A stretch of DNA of 25,178 nt from a virus: IMG/VR virus record IMGVR_UViG_3300042934_001371, positions 1 to 25,178 of that record; one strand, 5' to 3'. Every line of letters begins with the position of its first letter. The stretch's first letter is position 1. The position numbers were made by a program, and so were the translations under genes. This document shows positions 1-5,176 of this stretch, piece by piece. The notes below the pieces were generated by a model. The model was not told where the DNA came from, made no database searches, and saw only the letters and a program-made list of their open reading frames with translations.

Positions 1-54
1 ATAAAGCATAAATCCTATAAAAATATACCAAATAAAAGCTAAAAAAGTTCCCAA
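1..54 (-). CDS. Partial small membrane protein, N-terminus only
   Basis: A minus-strand reading frame starts at a TTG at 54 and runs off the left edge with no stop, giving 18 residues rich in Phe, Ile and Tyr (MGTFLAFIWYIFIGFMLY), typical of a first transmembrane segment. A strong ribosome binding site, AAAAGGAGG, lies 7 bases upstream of the TTG, which is the main reason to believe it. It diverges from the plus-strand gene at 140. Too little is visible to name a family. Confidence 0.4.
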   Translation of the reverse strand, partial: MGTFLAFIWYIFIGFMLY

Positions 55-56
55 AG

Positions 57-78
57 CAATACCTCCTTTTAGGTATTG
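57..78 (-). repeat. Inverted repeat over the ribosome binding site of the left-edge gene
   Basis: CAATACC at 57-63 and GGTATTG at 72-78 are perfect 7-base inverted copies with an 8-base spacer. On the minus strand the spacer and the second arm contain the AAAAGGAGG ribosome binding site. The structure could hide that site in the mRNA or act as a DNA operator in this divergent intergenic region. Only the repeat is seen; the role is inferred. Confidence 0.35.
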
Positions 79-139
79 TAACATATTTTATATTTTACCA
101 AGTCAGTTATTCGACGAAATAGCAGAAAGGAAAAAGATT

Positions 140-370
140 ATGGTATATCCGAATTTTGAGAAAGAAAGTTCCACCTGTGCTAATTGTGGCAACGCATTGT
201 TCAATGATGGAGCATGGACTAATCAATCATATTTAACGGTTAGAGACAATTTTATGATAGCTAAGTTTTTCCAGTTTGAAGATGGAACTGACAATATGTT
301 TTGTGATGCAAATTGCCTTGCTAGTTTTCTTTCAGCGGAAGAAGTGGAAATAGCAGAAAGCGAGGAATGA
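140..370 (+). CDS. Small zinc-ribbon-like phage protein
   Basis: A 76-residue protein of unknown function. Four cysteines are arranged as CxxC at residues 13-16 and CxxxC at 55-59, a layout typical of small zinc-binding ribbons that stabilise DNA-binding or adaptor proteins. The C-terminus is acidic. The start ATG is preceded by GAAAGGAAA at a normal distance. The stop lies 2 bases before the next gene's start, so the two are probably cotranscribed. Early-region phage genes of this size usually serve replication or host takeover, but nothing here shows which. Zinc binding is inferred from cysteine spacing alone. Confidence 0.6.
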   Translation: MVYPNFEKESSTCANCGNALFNDGAWTNQSYLTVRDNFMIAKFFQFEDGTDNMFCDANCLASFLSAEEVEIAESEE

Positions 371-372
371 AT

Positions 373-747
373 ATGAGTGAATTAGAAAAAATGGGTAGAA
401 ACCTTATGGACATTGCGTTGCAATATACACATCCGAATTTTGAAAGAATGTACTCGGACTGGGACGCTGTCTGCAATATAGGCGAAGAACTCGTTAAAAT
501 GTCTGAACAACCGCAACTCAACGAGAATCAGAAAGCTCTAGTCATCTGGATGCAAGAAAATGAATGCTACAACGGGGATCCACTAGAGTCGATATCTGAT
601 TTATTTTTGGAAGGCACGCCAAGCGAGCATTTTCCTGATTTGCCATTAAGTTGCGTAGAAGCTGCTTACCAAAGTTTAAACAATCAACAAAAAATTGAAA
701 TGGTGCAAAAGTATCTAGAACAGTATTTGGAACAGGGGGAAGAGTGA
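373..747 (+). CDS. Hypothetical phage protein, 124 aa
   Basis: I do not recognise this protein. It is 124 residues, acidic, probably mostly helical, soluble, and has no signal peptide. Two in-frame ATGs occur at 367 and 373. The second is preferred because the GAGGA at 362-366 then sits 6 bases upstream, whereas it directly abuts the first. The C-terminus is Glu/Gln-rich. Its stop overlaps the start of the next small gene (TGATG), which points to translational coupling within an early-region operon. Confidence 0.65.
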   Translation: MSELEKMGRNLMDIALQYTHPNFERMYSDWDAVCNIGEELVKMSEQPQLNENQKALVIWMQENECYNGDPLESISDLFLEGTPSEHFPDLPLSCVEAAYQSLNNQQKIEMVQKYLEQYLEQGEE

Positions 748-893
748 TGGCAGCCTTTATTGGAGGATGCATTGTATATGGAGTTAACAGATACTTATTC
801 GGAGGAAACGCCGATCTTTCGATTTTCTTCGGGTTACTGACATCCATGTGGATTCATGCGAATGAAATGAAATATGAAATTCGGAAGAAGTAA
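747..893 (+). CDS. Small hypothetical protein, 48 aa
   Basis: A 48-codon gene starting at the ATG inside the stop overlap of the previous gene (TGATGG), with GGGGGAAGAG just upstream as ribosome binding site. The sequence begins MAAFIGGCIVYGVNRYLFGG and continues through a hydrophobic stretch (ADLSIFFGLLTSMWIH) to a charged tail ending EIRKK, so one or two short membrane segments are likely. Family and function are unknown. The overlap and ribosome binding site support expression from the same mRNA as its neighbours. Confidence 0.5.
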   Translation: MAAFIGGCIVYGVNRYLFGGNADLSIFFGLLTSMWIHANEMKYEIRKK

Positions 894-931
894 TTCCACA
901 ATCGTCAGCGATAAATGAATGGAGGGATAAG

Positions 932-1066
932 ATGAACAAATTATATATGTTTACAATTAAATTATTGAAAAAAGAAGTTAAAAAACAACAGTCCCTTGTT
1001 TCTTATTACAAAGGACTGTACGAGGGAGAGAAAATTAAGAATCAGAATCACCAAAAACCTCGTTAA
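932..1066 (+). CDS. Small basic hypothetical protein, 44 aa
   Basis: ATG at 932 follows GGAGGGA by 5-6 bases, a strong ribosome binding site. The 44-residue product (MNKLYMFTIKLLKKEVKKQQ...) is Lys-rich with an amphipathic N-terminal helix. Its last 32 bases overlap the 3' end of the convergent minus-strand gene at 1035, so the two transcripts would be complementary there. Function unknown. The strong ribosome binding site is the main support. Confidence 0.5.
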   Translation: MNKLYMFTIKLLKKEVKKQQSLVSYYKGLYEGEKIKNQNHQKPR

Positions 1067-1724
1067 GTTTTTTGAAGGATTCTGGATCTTGAGCCGCCAT
1101 TTGGAACATGGGACCAAATAGGCTACTAACAATTTCTGCTTCTGGAGATTTTTGAGGGTGGGAATATTTAGACATGAGTTCTGCAATTCGTTCAGTCTCC
1201 TTGTCATTTCTAACTTGTACTGCAGATTCTAAATGTTCAAGCTTATCAATAATATTTAATAATAAAGTATTGTCGATATTAGTTTCATTTACAGCAGGTT
1301 TTTGAGGTGTTTCAAAAGTCATATGATTAATAGTTTCGAATAGCTTGTTTTTTACACTCTCAACTTTATCAAGATCATTTGTAACGTAATAGATTGTACG
1401 AAGTGTATTTACATCAAAAGGAATACTTTCACCTTCTGTTATTAGAGGAATCAAAGGTAAGCCTAATGCCTGTCTATATCCAAATTCGTAAAAAACATTA
1501 GCATTATGATAACTCAAATCAATAATTACCAGCTCGGATTCAGATAGATATTCTGTAATAGTATGATCAATTCTATCGACCGTATGTAATTGATCTACAC
1601 GAATCACCTCGAATCCTGCCTTTTCACATACTGGTTTTATTATGTGATTTAAAACAGTATCGGAATTCTTTCGTTCAGGAGATTCATCTTGACCAATGGG
1701 AGTAACAAAAAAGCACTTTTTCAT
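1035..1724 (-). CDS. Nucleoside deoxyribosyltransferase/TIR-like domain protein (candidate phage-encoded immunity gene)
   Basis: A 229-residue protein. The N-terminal ~130 residues show the hallmarks of the nucleoside 2-deoxyribosyltransferase-like/TIR-like Rossmannoid superfamily: a first strand ending in TPIG (8-11), a hydrophobic strand ELVIIDLS (64-71), and NANVFYEFG (74-82), where Glu80 is the expected catalytic acid. Residues 140-229 are helical with a possible coiled coil. Related domains hydrolyse nucleotides or NAD and occur as effectors in bacterial conflict systems; activity here is inferred. The ATG at 1724 is chosen over the one at 1733 because AAAGGATG lies 8 bases upstream of the former and abuts the latter. 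It is the only antisense gene in the phage part of the window and has its own TATAAT promoter, typical of a moron. Confidence 0.75.
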   Translation of the reverse strand: MKKCFFVTPIGQDESPERKNSDTVLNHIIKPVCEKAGFEVIRVDQLHTVDRIDHTITEYLSESELVIIDLSYHNANVFYEFGYRQALGLPLIPLITEGESIPFDVNTLRTIYYVTNDLDKVESVKNKLFETINHMTFETPQKPAVNETNIDNTLLLNIIDKLEHLESAVQVRNDKETERIAELMSKYSHPQKSPEAEIVSSLFGPMFQMAAQDPESFKKLNEVFGDSDS

Positions 1725-1748
1725 AGTTATCATCCTTTCTTTTTTTCT

Positions 1749-1777
1749 ATTATATCAAAGAAATAGGAAGTTAATAA
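1749..1777 (-). promoter_or_regulatory. Promoter for the TIR/NDT-like gene
   Basis: On the minus strand a perfect -10 box TATAAT (1749-1754) lies 17 bases from a weak -35 TTATTA (1772-1777). It stands 25 bases upstream of the ATG at 1724 and just before the AAAGGATG ribosome binding site. It would let this gene be expressed independently of phage operons, including during lysogeny. Confidence 0.5.
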
Positions 1778-1815
1778 ATATAGATCAAAAGAAAAGGAAA
1801 GAAAGAGGGGGTAAT

Positions 1816-2004
1816 TTGAATAATAGACTATTGATAATTACTACGATTATGATTTTTTCTATAGCAAGTTTCTTAATCTATACAATAGTGGACCAGCAAA
1901 AGCAGATCGTGAAGCTAGAACAGCAGCTGCAGCATGAGCAGATGAAGTACAAGATTATTATCAATGATCCGTTAGTCAGGGATGCGATGGAAGCGGGAGG
2001 ATGA
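1816..2004 (+). CDS. Small single-pass membrane protein with coiled coil, 62 aa
   Basis: TTG at 1816 follows GAGGGGG by 6 bases and is the likely start; longer in-frame starts would run through the promoter of the divergent gene. The product has a hydrophobic N-terminal segment (about residues 4-24, LLIITTIMIFSIASFLIY) followed by a Gln/Glu/Lys-rich helix (VDQQKQIVKLEQQLQHEQ) typical of a short coiled coil. It is probably anchored in the inner membrane with the coiled coil exposed. Such proteins are common in phage early regions; function is unknown. The stop is 4 bases before the next gene's GTG. Confidence 0.6.
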   Translation: MNNRLLIITTIMIFSIASFLIYTIVDQQKQIVKLEQQLQHEQMKYKIIINDPLVRDAMEAGG

Positions 2005-2008
2005 AATA

Positions 2009-2251
2009 GTGACATTAGATGAAACGAGTCAAACATTGCTTACTTGGTCCCGAGGATCAATTGAAGAAATAGTAAACAGTATATCGAATGCTTTTAGGCT
2101 ATTCGGTGCATCAATGGATGAAGCTGTTCTAAATATTGAAATCAAACAATCAAGAGATCCAAGGATCAAAAAATATCATCAAATTTATCGTAGGACAAAG
2201 AAATCAAGAATCAAGAGAAAGCAACTGAAAAAAATCAAAGCTATCTTGTAA
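2009..2251 (+). CDS. Hypothetical basic protein, 80 aa
   Basis: GTG at 2009 sits 7 bases after GGGAGGA, which lies in the last codons of the previous gene. The 80-residue product has a neutral helical N-terminal half and a very basic C-terminal third (YRRTKKSRIKRKQLKKIK), which suggests binding to nucleic acid. I do not recognise the family. It is closely spaced with its neighbours in the same direction, so it is part of the same small-gene operon. Confidence 0.6.
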   Translation: MTLDETSQTLLTWSRGSIEEIVNSISNAFRLFGASMDEAVLNIEIKQSRDPRIKKYHQIYRRTKKSRIKRKQLKKIKAIL

Positions 2252-2265
2252 TCGGAGGATAAATG

Positions 2266-2403
2266 ATGGACTTTGCAGTAGCAATTTTTTTCGCAGTCGT
2301 AGCGACAGTGGTCGCAAGTGTAATTTTCGGTAAAGAATTAGATGAAAAGGAGAAGCAAGCCATTGCCAAAGAAAAAATCGAAAGTAAAAAAGAAGAAGCG
2401 TAA
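2266..2403 (+). CDS. Small single-pass membrane protein, 45 aa
   Basis: The sequence begins MDFAVAIFFAVVATVVASVI, a clear N-terminal transmembrane segment, followed by a highly charged Lys/Glu tail. Adjacent ATGs occur at 2263 and 2266; the second is preferred because GGAGG (2254-2258) is then 7 bases upstream. A second reading frame (2342-2518) begins inside its tail. Function unknown; the membrane location is a confident inference from hydrophobicity. Confidence 0.55.
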   Translation: MDFAVAIFFAVVATVVASVIFGKELDEKEKQAIAKEKIESKKEEA

Positions 2404-2518
2404 GTTACTAGAAAAAGCCAAGGCGAACGGAACGATTAATAAAAAAGTCCTTGGTAAGACCTTGAAGAGTTTGGTCATTGATGAAGAACATCAACATGGC
2501 TCACATTTTGATAAATAA
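2342..2518 (+). CDS. Small Lys/Arg-rich protein in an overlapping frame
   Basis: This +1 frame opens at ATG 2342 within the preceding gene and gives 58 residues; an alternative TTG at 2363 has AAAAGGAG 10 bases upstream and gives 51. The first ~25 residues are almost all Lys/Arg/Ser/Pro. The rest (KANGTINKKVLGKTLKSLV...) looks like ordinary protein, and 115 bases of the gene lie outside any other frame. It is probably a nucleic-acid-binding small protein or a frameshift extension of the upstream membrane protein. The A-rich overlap makes the first part less certain. Confidence 0.45.
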   Translation: MKRRSKPLPKKKSKVKKKKRKLLEKAKANGTINKKVLGKTLKSLVIDEEHQHGSHFDK

Positions 2519-2585
2519 AAAAAGCCACTACCTTTTGGGTAAGTGACCTGTGACAAGACTATTTTACCATAAAGGGGTGGCGTTT

Positions 2586-3056
2586 GTGAGATTTCAATGG
2601 CTTAAAAACTACCAAGACTTAGAAGAACAAATACTCTTCATGAAATGGAATCTTAACAAGAGTAGGTTGGAATTAGATCGATGGGTCAACGGTGATTTAG
2701 CAAACGTGCGCCTTGAAAAAAATTCAAGATCATCATCGTTGGAAGAAAACATCAGGATTATAGAGAATGAATTAGAGCTGCTTGAAAAAGAAAAAATTGA
2801 ACTGATGGAATTAATCGATTCTTTCAGCGGAGCAGACAATCAGATTGTGAAATTAAAATATATTGATGACATGGATGTTTATGATATAGCAGATGCTACA
2901 GGTTACAGCGTGTCTTATATAAGAAAGCGGCATACTGAGATTCGAAAGACGTTGTCGTTTGTTGATGATTATGAGGCAAGGCGAGAGGACCGCTTAAAGA
3001 AGCAAGAAGAAATTGATTATTATGCAGCAGACCAGAATCAGTTGCGCTTGTTTTGA
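2586..3056 (+). CDS. ArpU/sigma-region-4-like phage late-gene regulator
   Basis: A 156-residue protein with a long Glu/Lys-rich coiled-coil region (about residues 20-85) followed by a helix-turn-helix (about 90-130) resembling sigma-70 region 4: IVKLKYIDDMDVYDIADATG, then SVSYIRKRHTEIRKTL. Proteins of this ArpU/RinA-like type sit at the early/late boundary of Gram-positive siphophages and activate the late operon. GTG at 2586 is chosen because AAAGGGGTGG lies 5-6 bases upstream; a longer frame from GTG 2550 has no good ribosome binding site. Position directly before the packaging genes fits the role. The target promoter is probably in the gap that follows. Confidence 0.75.
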   Translation: MRFQWLKNYQDLEEQILFMKWNLNKSRLELDRWVNGDLANVRLEKNSRSSSLEENIRIIENELELLEKEKIELMELIDSFSGADNQIVKLKYIDDMDVYDIADATGYSVSYIRKRHTEIRKTLSFVDDYEARREDRLKKQEEIDYYAADQNQLRLF

Positions 3057-3088
3057 CATTGTCACAAAATGCGACCTCAAAGCCTGTG

Positions 3089-3117
3089 TATATTTCTTGA
3101 TTTAAACGGGTTATAGT
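3089..3117 (+). promoter_or_regulatory. Possible activator-dependent late promoter
   Basis: TATAGT at 3112-3117, inside GGGTTATAGTAATAG, is a reasonable -10 box. At the proper distance (3089-3094) there is no good -35 hexamer, as expected for a promoter that needs an activator. It lies about 60 bases after the late regulator gene and points to the packaging genes. The call rests on position and one box only. Confidence 0.3.
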
Positions 3118-3221
3118 AATAGCGTAGAAGAAACGGAGAGACGGTTATTGGACTACTCACACTAATCCAAATACTGAAAGGGGGCTAATCCCTCATCGCT
3201 TTACTTCTTTGACGGATATAT

Positions 3222-3288
3222 AAAGACAGCACAATTTTTTGAAAGAGGTGGATCATCTCATTTCAGAATTCGCTAGTGCTGTCTTTTT
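3222..3288 (+). terminator. Long composite hairpin with T-tract (terminator or attenuator) before the late operon
   Basis: AAAGACAGCAC (3222-3232) and GTGCTGTCTTT (3276-3286) are perfect 11-base inverted copies, and the right arm runs into TTTTT (3284-3288). Between them is a second hairpin: TGAAAGAGGTG (3240-3250) pairs with CATCTC plus TTTCA (3254-3265) around a GAT loop, with one bulged A and one G-U pair. AATT at 3233-3236 can pair with AATT at 3267-3270 and stack the two stems. The form fits an intrinsic terminator, here between late regulator and late genes. Confidence 0.55.
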
Positions 3289-3316
3289 GTGTTTAAAAAA
3301 TATTAGGAGTGATGAC

Positions 3317-3523
3317 ATGGTATACAGACCAAGATATTTAGATCCTAAACGCAATAAGAAATTCGTCCGCAATGCTTTTATTAAGGGTGGAAAAATGTTC
3401 TTTGAATATACAGATGGCAGCATGATCGTTCTTGATAGTTACGGAATTCATCCAGTCAATAGAGAAGATTTAGAAATCAAGGAGGTACAGAACAAATGGA
3501 TAAAGAAAAAGAAGACTTGCTGA
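3317..3523 (+). CDS. Hypothetical phage protein, 68 aa
   Basis: ATG at 3317 is preceded by AGGAG with a 7-base gap. A longer in-frame version from TTG 3239 would begin inside the composite hairpin and is less likely. The product (MVYRPRYLDPKRNKKFVRNA...) is small and basic, with a beta-strand-rich middle (GGKMFFEYTDGSMIVLDSYG) and a Lys-rich end. Family unknown. Its last 28 bases overlap the next gene, whose ribosome binding site it contains. Confidence 0.55.
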   Translation: MVYRPRYLDPKRNKKFVRNAFIKGGKMFFEYTDGSMIVLDSYGIHPVNREDLEIKEVQNKWIKKKKTC

Positions 3524-3768
3524 ATGTGGGTATGGGGATTCTCAAAAGTGCAGATGCAAGTAAATTAGAATCAGTGAATGTAAATGCAACGAAGCGCTCG
3601 GATGGATCTAAGATAATTGCTATCGAGTTGGTTTATCCAGAAGAAATCGGCAGTAACGACTATCATATTCACACAGGAAAGATTACAAAGTGCGAGCCAA
3701 TTGATCGATCGATTGATGACATTATGAAACAGTCACAGGATCATTGGGGAAGGATCTTGGGATACTAG
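3496..3768 (+). CDS. Hypothetical phage protein, 90 aa
   Basis: A 90-residue protein starting at ATG 3496, preceded by AAGGAGGTA with a good gap. The sequence alternates strands and helices (SKIIAIELVYPEE, YHIHTGKITKC) without a motif I recognise. It lies between the late regulator and the HNH gene, where such phages carry small accessory genes. It overlaps the preceding gene by 28 bases, so the two are likely coupled. Function unknown. Confidence 0.65.
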   Translation: MDKEKEDLLNVGMGILKSADASKLESVNVNATKRSDGSKIIAIELVYPEEIGSNDYHIHTGKITKCEPIDRSIDDIMKQSQDHWGRILGY

Positions 3769-3803
3769 AATAGTACCCAAATAAAATTAAGGAGGAATCA
3801 TAA

Positions 3804-4244
3804 ATGATAGTACCTATCAGAAAAACAATTGCTGGAACAGAGTATTGGGATACAGAAAAGAAACAATCATTGTTTGTACTTAAAGGAAGTGAACCAGACT
3901 TTGAAGTGACTGAAAATCCTAAGTCGATGATCACACCGGAAGGAGACAAGGAAGACATTGGCAATGCAGCTAAACTATTTATCAAAGGGACCGAAGTGAA
4001 ACCAGATGACAATCCAGAAATCAATAATGCTGCGGATCATATCCATGCAGGCACAATCAAACAAGAAGCACTAGATTCTGATGGTGAGCCTGTTACAAAT
4101 CCAGAAGATGAAGAACCATCGGAATTGGAAAGCATGAATACTAAGGATTTACGTGCTTATGCGAAAAAGAATGGGATTGCAATTCCAGCTGCTATCCGAT
4201 CTAAAGGAGATATCTTACGAACGATTGAAGAAGCAGAAAAATGA
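3804..4244 (+). CDS. Acidic protein with C-terminal SAP/HeH/Rho-N-like helix-extension-helix
   Basis: A 146-residue protein. Residues 1-40 form a short beta-rich head, and about 40-105 are Asp/Glu/Pro/Asn-rich and probably disordered. About 108-146 (ESMNTKDLRAYAKKNGIAIP, then AAIRSKGDILRTIEEAEK) match the short two-helix SAP/HeH/Rho-N-terminal pattern found at the ends of phage proteins that contact DNA or structural partners. The start has AAGGAGGA upstream. The stop overlaps the HNH start (ATGA), so the pair is translationally coupled and may share a packaging-related role. The domain assignment is by pattern; the function is not known. Confidence 0.6.
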   Translation: MIVPIRKTIAGTEYWDTEKKQSLFVLKGSEPDFEVTENPKSMITPEGDKEDIGNAAKLFIKGTEVKPDDNPEINNAADHIHAGTIKQEALDSDGEPVTNPEDEEPSELESMNTKDLRAYAKKNGIAIPAAIRSKGDILRTIEEAEK

Positions 4245-4606
4245 AGTACTGTGGATTTGACGGATGTCAGGTCAAGATAGATCGTGGTACTTATTGCAAG
4301 GAACATGCACCAAGGCGAAAGACTAAAGCTAAGAAGAGTGCATACCACCATGAGAACAAATCGTTCTATCGAACGCAAGCATGGCGTGATGTTTCTGATT
4401 TTGTTTATGAAAGAGAAGGTGGCTGCTGTCAAAGATGTGGTCGCTTTGTATTTGGTAGACAGGCGCATCGACACCATGTAGTACCAATCAAGAAGAACGA
4501 CATGCTCAAGCTTGATCCAAACAACATCCGATTATTATGTCCAAGTTGTCACGTAATTGAAGAAAATGAAACAGACGAGAAAAAAGTTTTCCCGTCTTAT
4601 TTTTGA
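4241..4606 (+). CDS. HNH endonuclease (packaging-associated)
   Basis: A 121-residue HNH nuclease. The core has CxxC at 63-66, the catalytic pair His78-His79 in AHRHHVVP, Asn95, and the second zinc pair C100-C103, followed by His104. An additional Cys/His cluster (C4, C9, C19, H22) near the N-terminus may bind another zinc. Phage HNH proteins encoded directly upstream of the small terminase act with terminase in cutting cos DNA during packaging. Position here, about 115 bases before TerS, fits that. It begins in an ATGA overlap with the upstream gene, and its last 11 codons contain a terminator hairpin. Confidence 0.88.
   Translation: MKYCGFDGCQVKIDRGTYCKEHAPRRKTKAKKSAYHHENKSFYRTQAWRDVSDFVYEREGGCCQRCGRFVFGRQAHRHHVVPIKKNDMLKLDPNNIRLLCPSCHVIEENETDEKKVFPSYF
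4573..4604 (+). terminator. Rho-independent terminator inside the end of the HNH gene
   Basis: AGACG (4573-4577) pairs with CGTCT (4593-4597) and GAAAA (4579-4583) with TTTTC (4587-4591), separated by one A-C mismatch, loop AAG; TTATTTTT follows. The hairpin is formed by the last codons of the HNH gene. It lies before the candidate cos region and the terminase genes. Confidence 0.6.
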
Positions 4607-4715
4607 TTAACCCCCCCTATCCTTTTCAAAAAAATTTGTTTGCTGGGAGATAGGTCAGAGGGAGTTACGCGCATCGTTTTTTTTAAAATTTAAAAAAATA
4701 AAAGGGGGGTACGTA
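4607..4715 (+). other. Candidate cos (packaging/cohesive-end) region
   Basis: A gene-free stretch of about 110 bases between the HNH gene and the small terminase. It begins with a run of seven C (4611-4617) and ends with six G (4704-4709), so ACCCCCC and GGGGGGT are inverted at its edges. The inside holds an A/T-rich block, a G-rich part with GGGAGATAGGTCAGAGGG (about 4645-4662), and ACGCGC (4666-4671). In phages whose HNH gene adjoins terS, cos lies here and is cut to short 3' overhangs. The exact nick positions cannot be read from sequence. Confidence 0.5.
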
Positions 4716-4720
4716 TAAAA

Positions 4721-5176
4721 ATGACGACGAAGGCGCAACGTAAAGCGATTGTTGATGAAAAAGTAAGTGCGGAAAAAGCACGAATTTTATTGATTATGCG
4801 GGAGTCTGATATTTATATGATTACCTTAGACCCCTTGATTGAATCCTATTTGGATATTTTTGAAATCTACCAATATAAGTTCTTGGCGTGGAAAGAAAAA
4901 GGATTTCCTGAAACTCAAAAATACACCAATAAATCGGGAGCCACCAACCCAACAAAACATCCATTGGCCCAACAAGTCGAATTTTGGTCAGATAAAAAAA
5001 TGAAGGCTCTTGATTATTTAGGACTGACCAACAAAGCGGCAATTGGTAAAAAAGTCACTGGAGGATCTACTGCAAGACAAAACGAAGAAATCACTCGTCC
5101 GAAAGAAAAGCCAGTGGATGAATTAGCTGAACACCGAAAAAAATGGCGCGTAAAGCAGGTGAAGGAAAATGATTGA
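4721..5176 (+). CDS. terS: Terminase small subunit, P27 family
   Basis: A 151-residue protein with the helical layout of P27-type small terminases: a basic N-terminus with helices, the central TNPTKHPLAQQVEFWSDKKM segment and LDYLGLTNKAAIGKK near residue 105, then a charged disordered tail. TerS oligomers recognise the packaging site (probably the adjacent 4607-4715 region) and stimulate the large subunit. The gene overlaps terL by 8 bases, as usual for coupled terminase genes. The ribosome binding site is the AAAGGGGGG run, somewhat far from the ATG. Role from family and position is secure; the family name is slightly less so. Confidence 0.85.
   Translation: MTTKAQRKAIVDEKVSAEKARILLIMRESDIYMITLDPLIESYLDIFEIYQYKFLAWKEKGFPETQKYTNKSGATNPTKHPLAQQVEFWSDKKMKALDYLGLTNKAAIGKKVTGGSTARQNEEITRPKEKPVDELAEHRKKWRVKQVKEND

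Noticed and set aside
1696-1815. Longer N-terminus for the 1816-2004 gene
   Set aside because: It would read through the promoter and start of the divergent minus-strand gene; TTG 1816 has GAGGGGG at normal distance.
2519-2546. Hairpin CACTACC...GGTAAGTG as a terminator
   Set aside because: Short, bulged stem and no T-tract after it.
3239-3316. Longer TTG-initiated start for the 3317-3523 gene
   Set aside because: The extension lies inside the composite hairpin, and ATG 3317 has a better ribosome binding site (AGGAG, 7-base gap).
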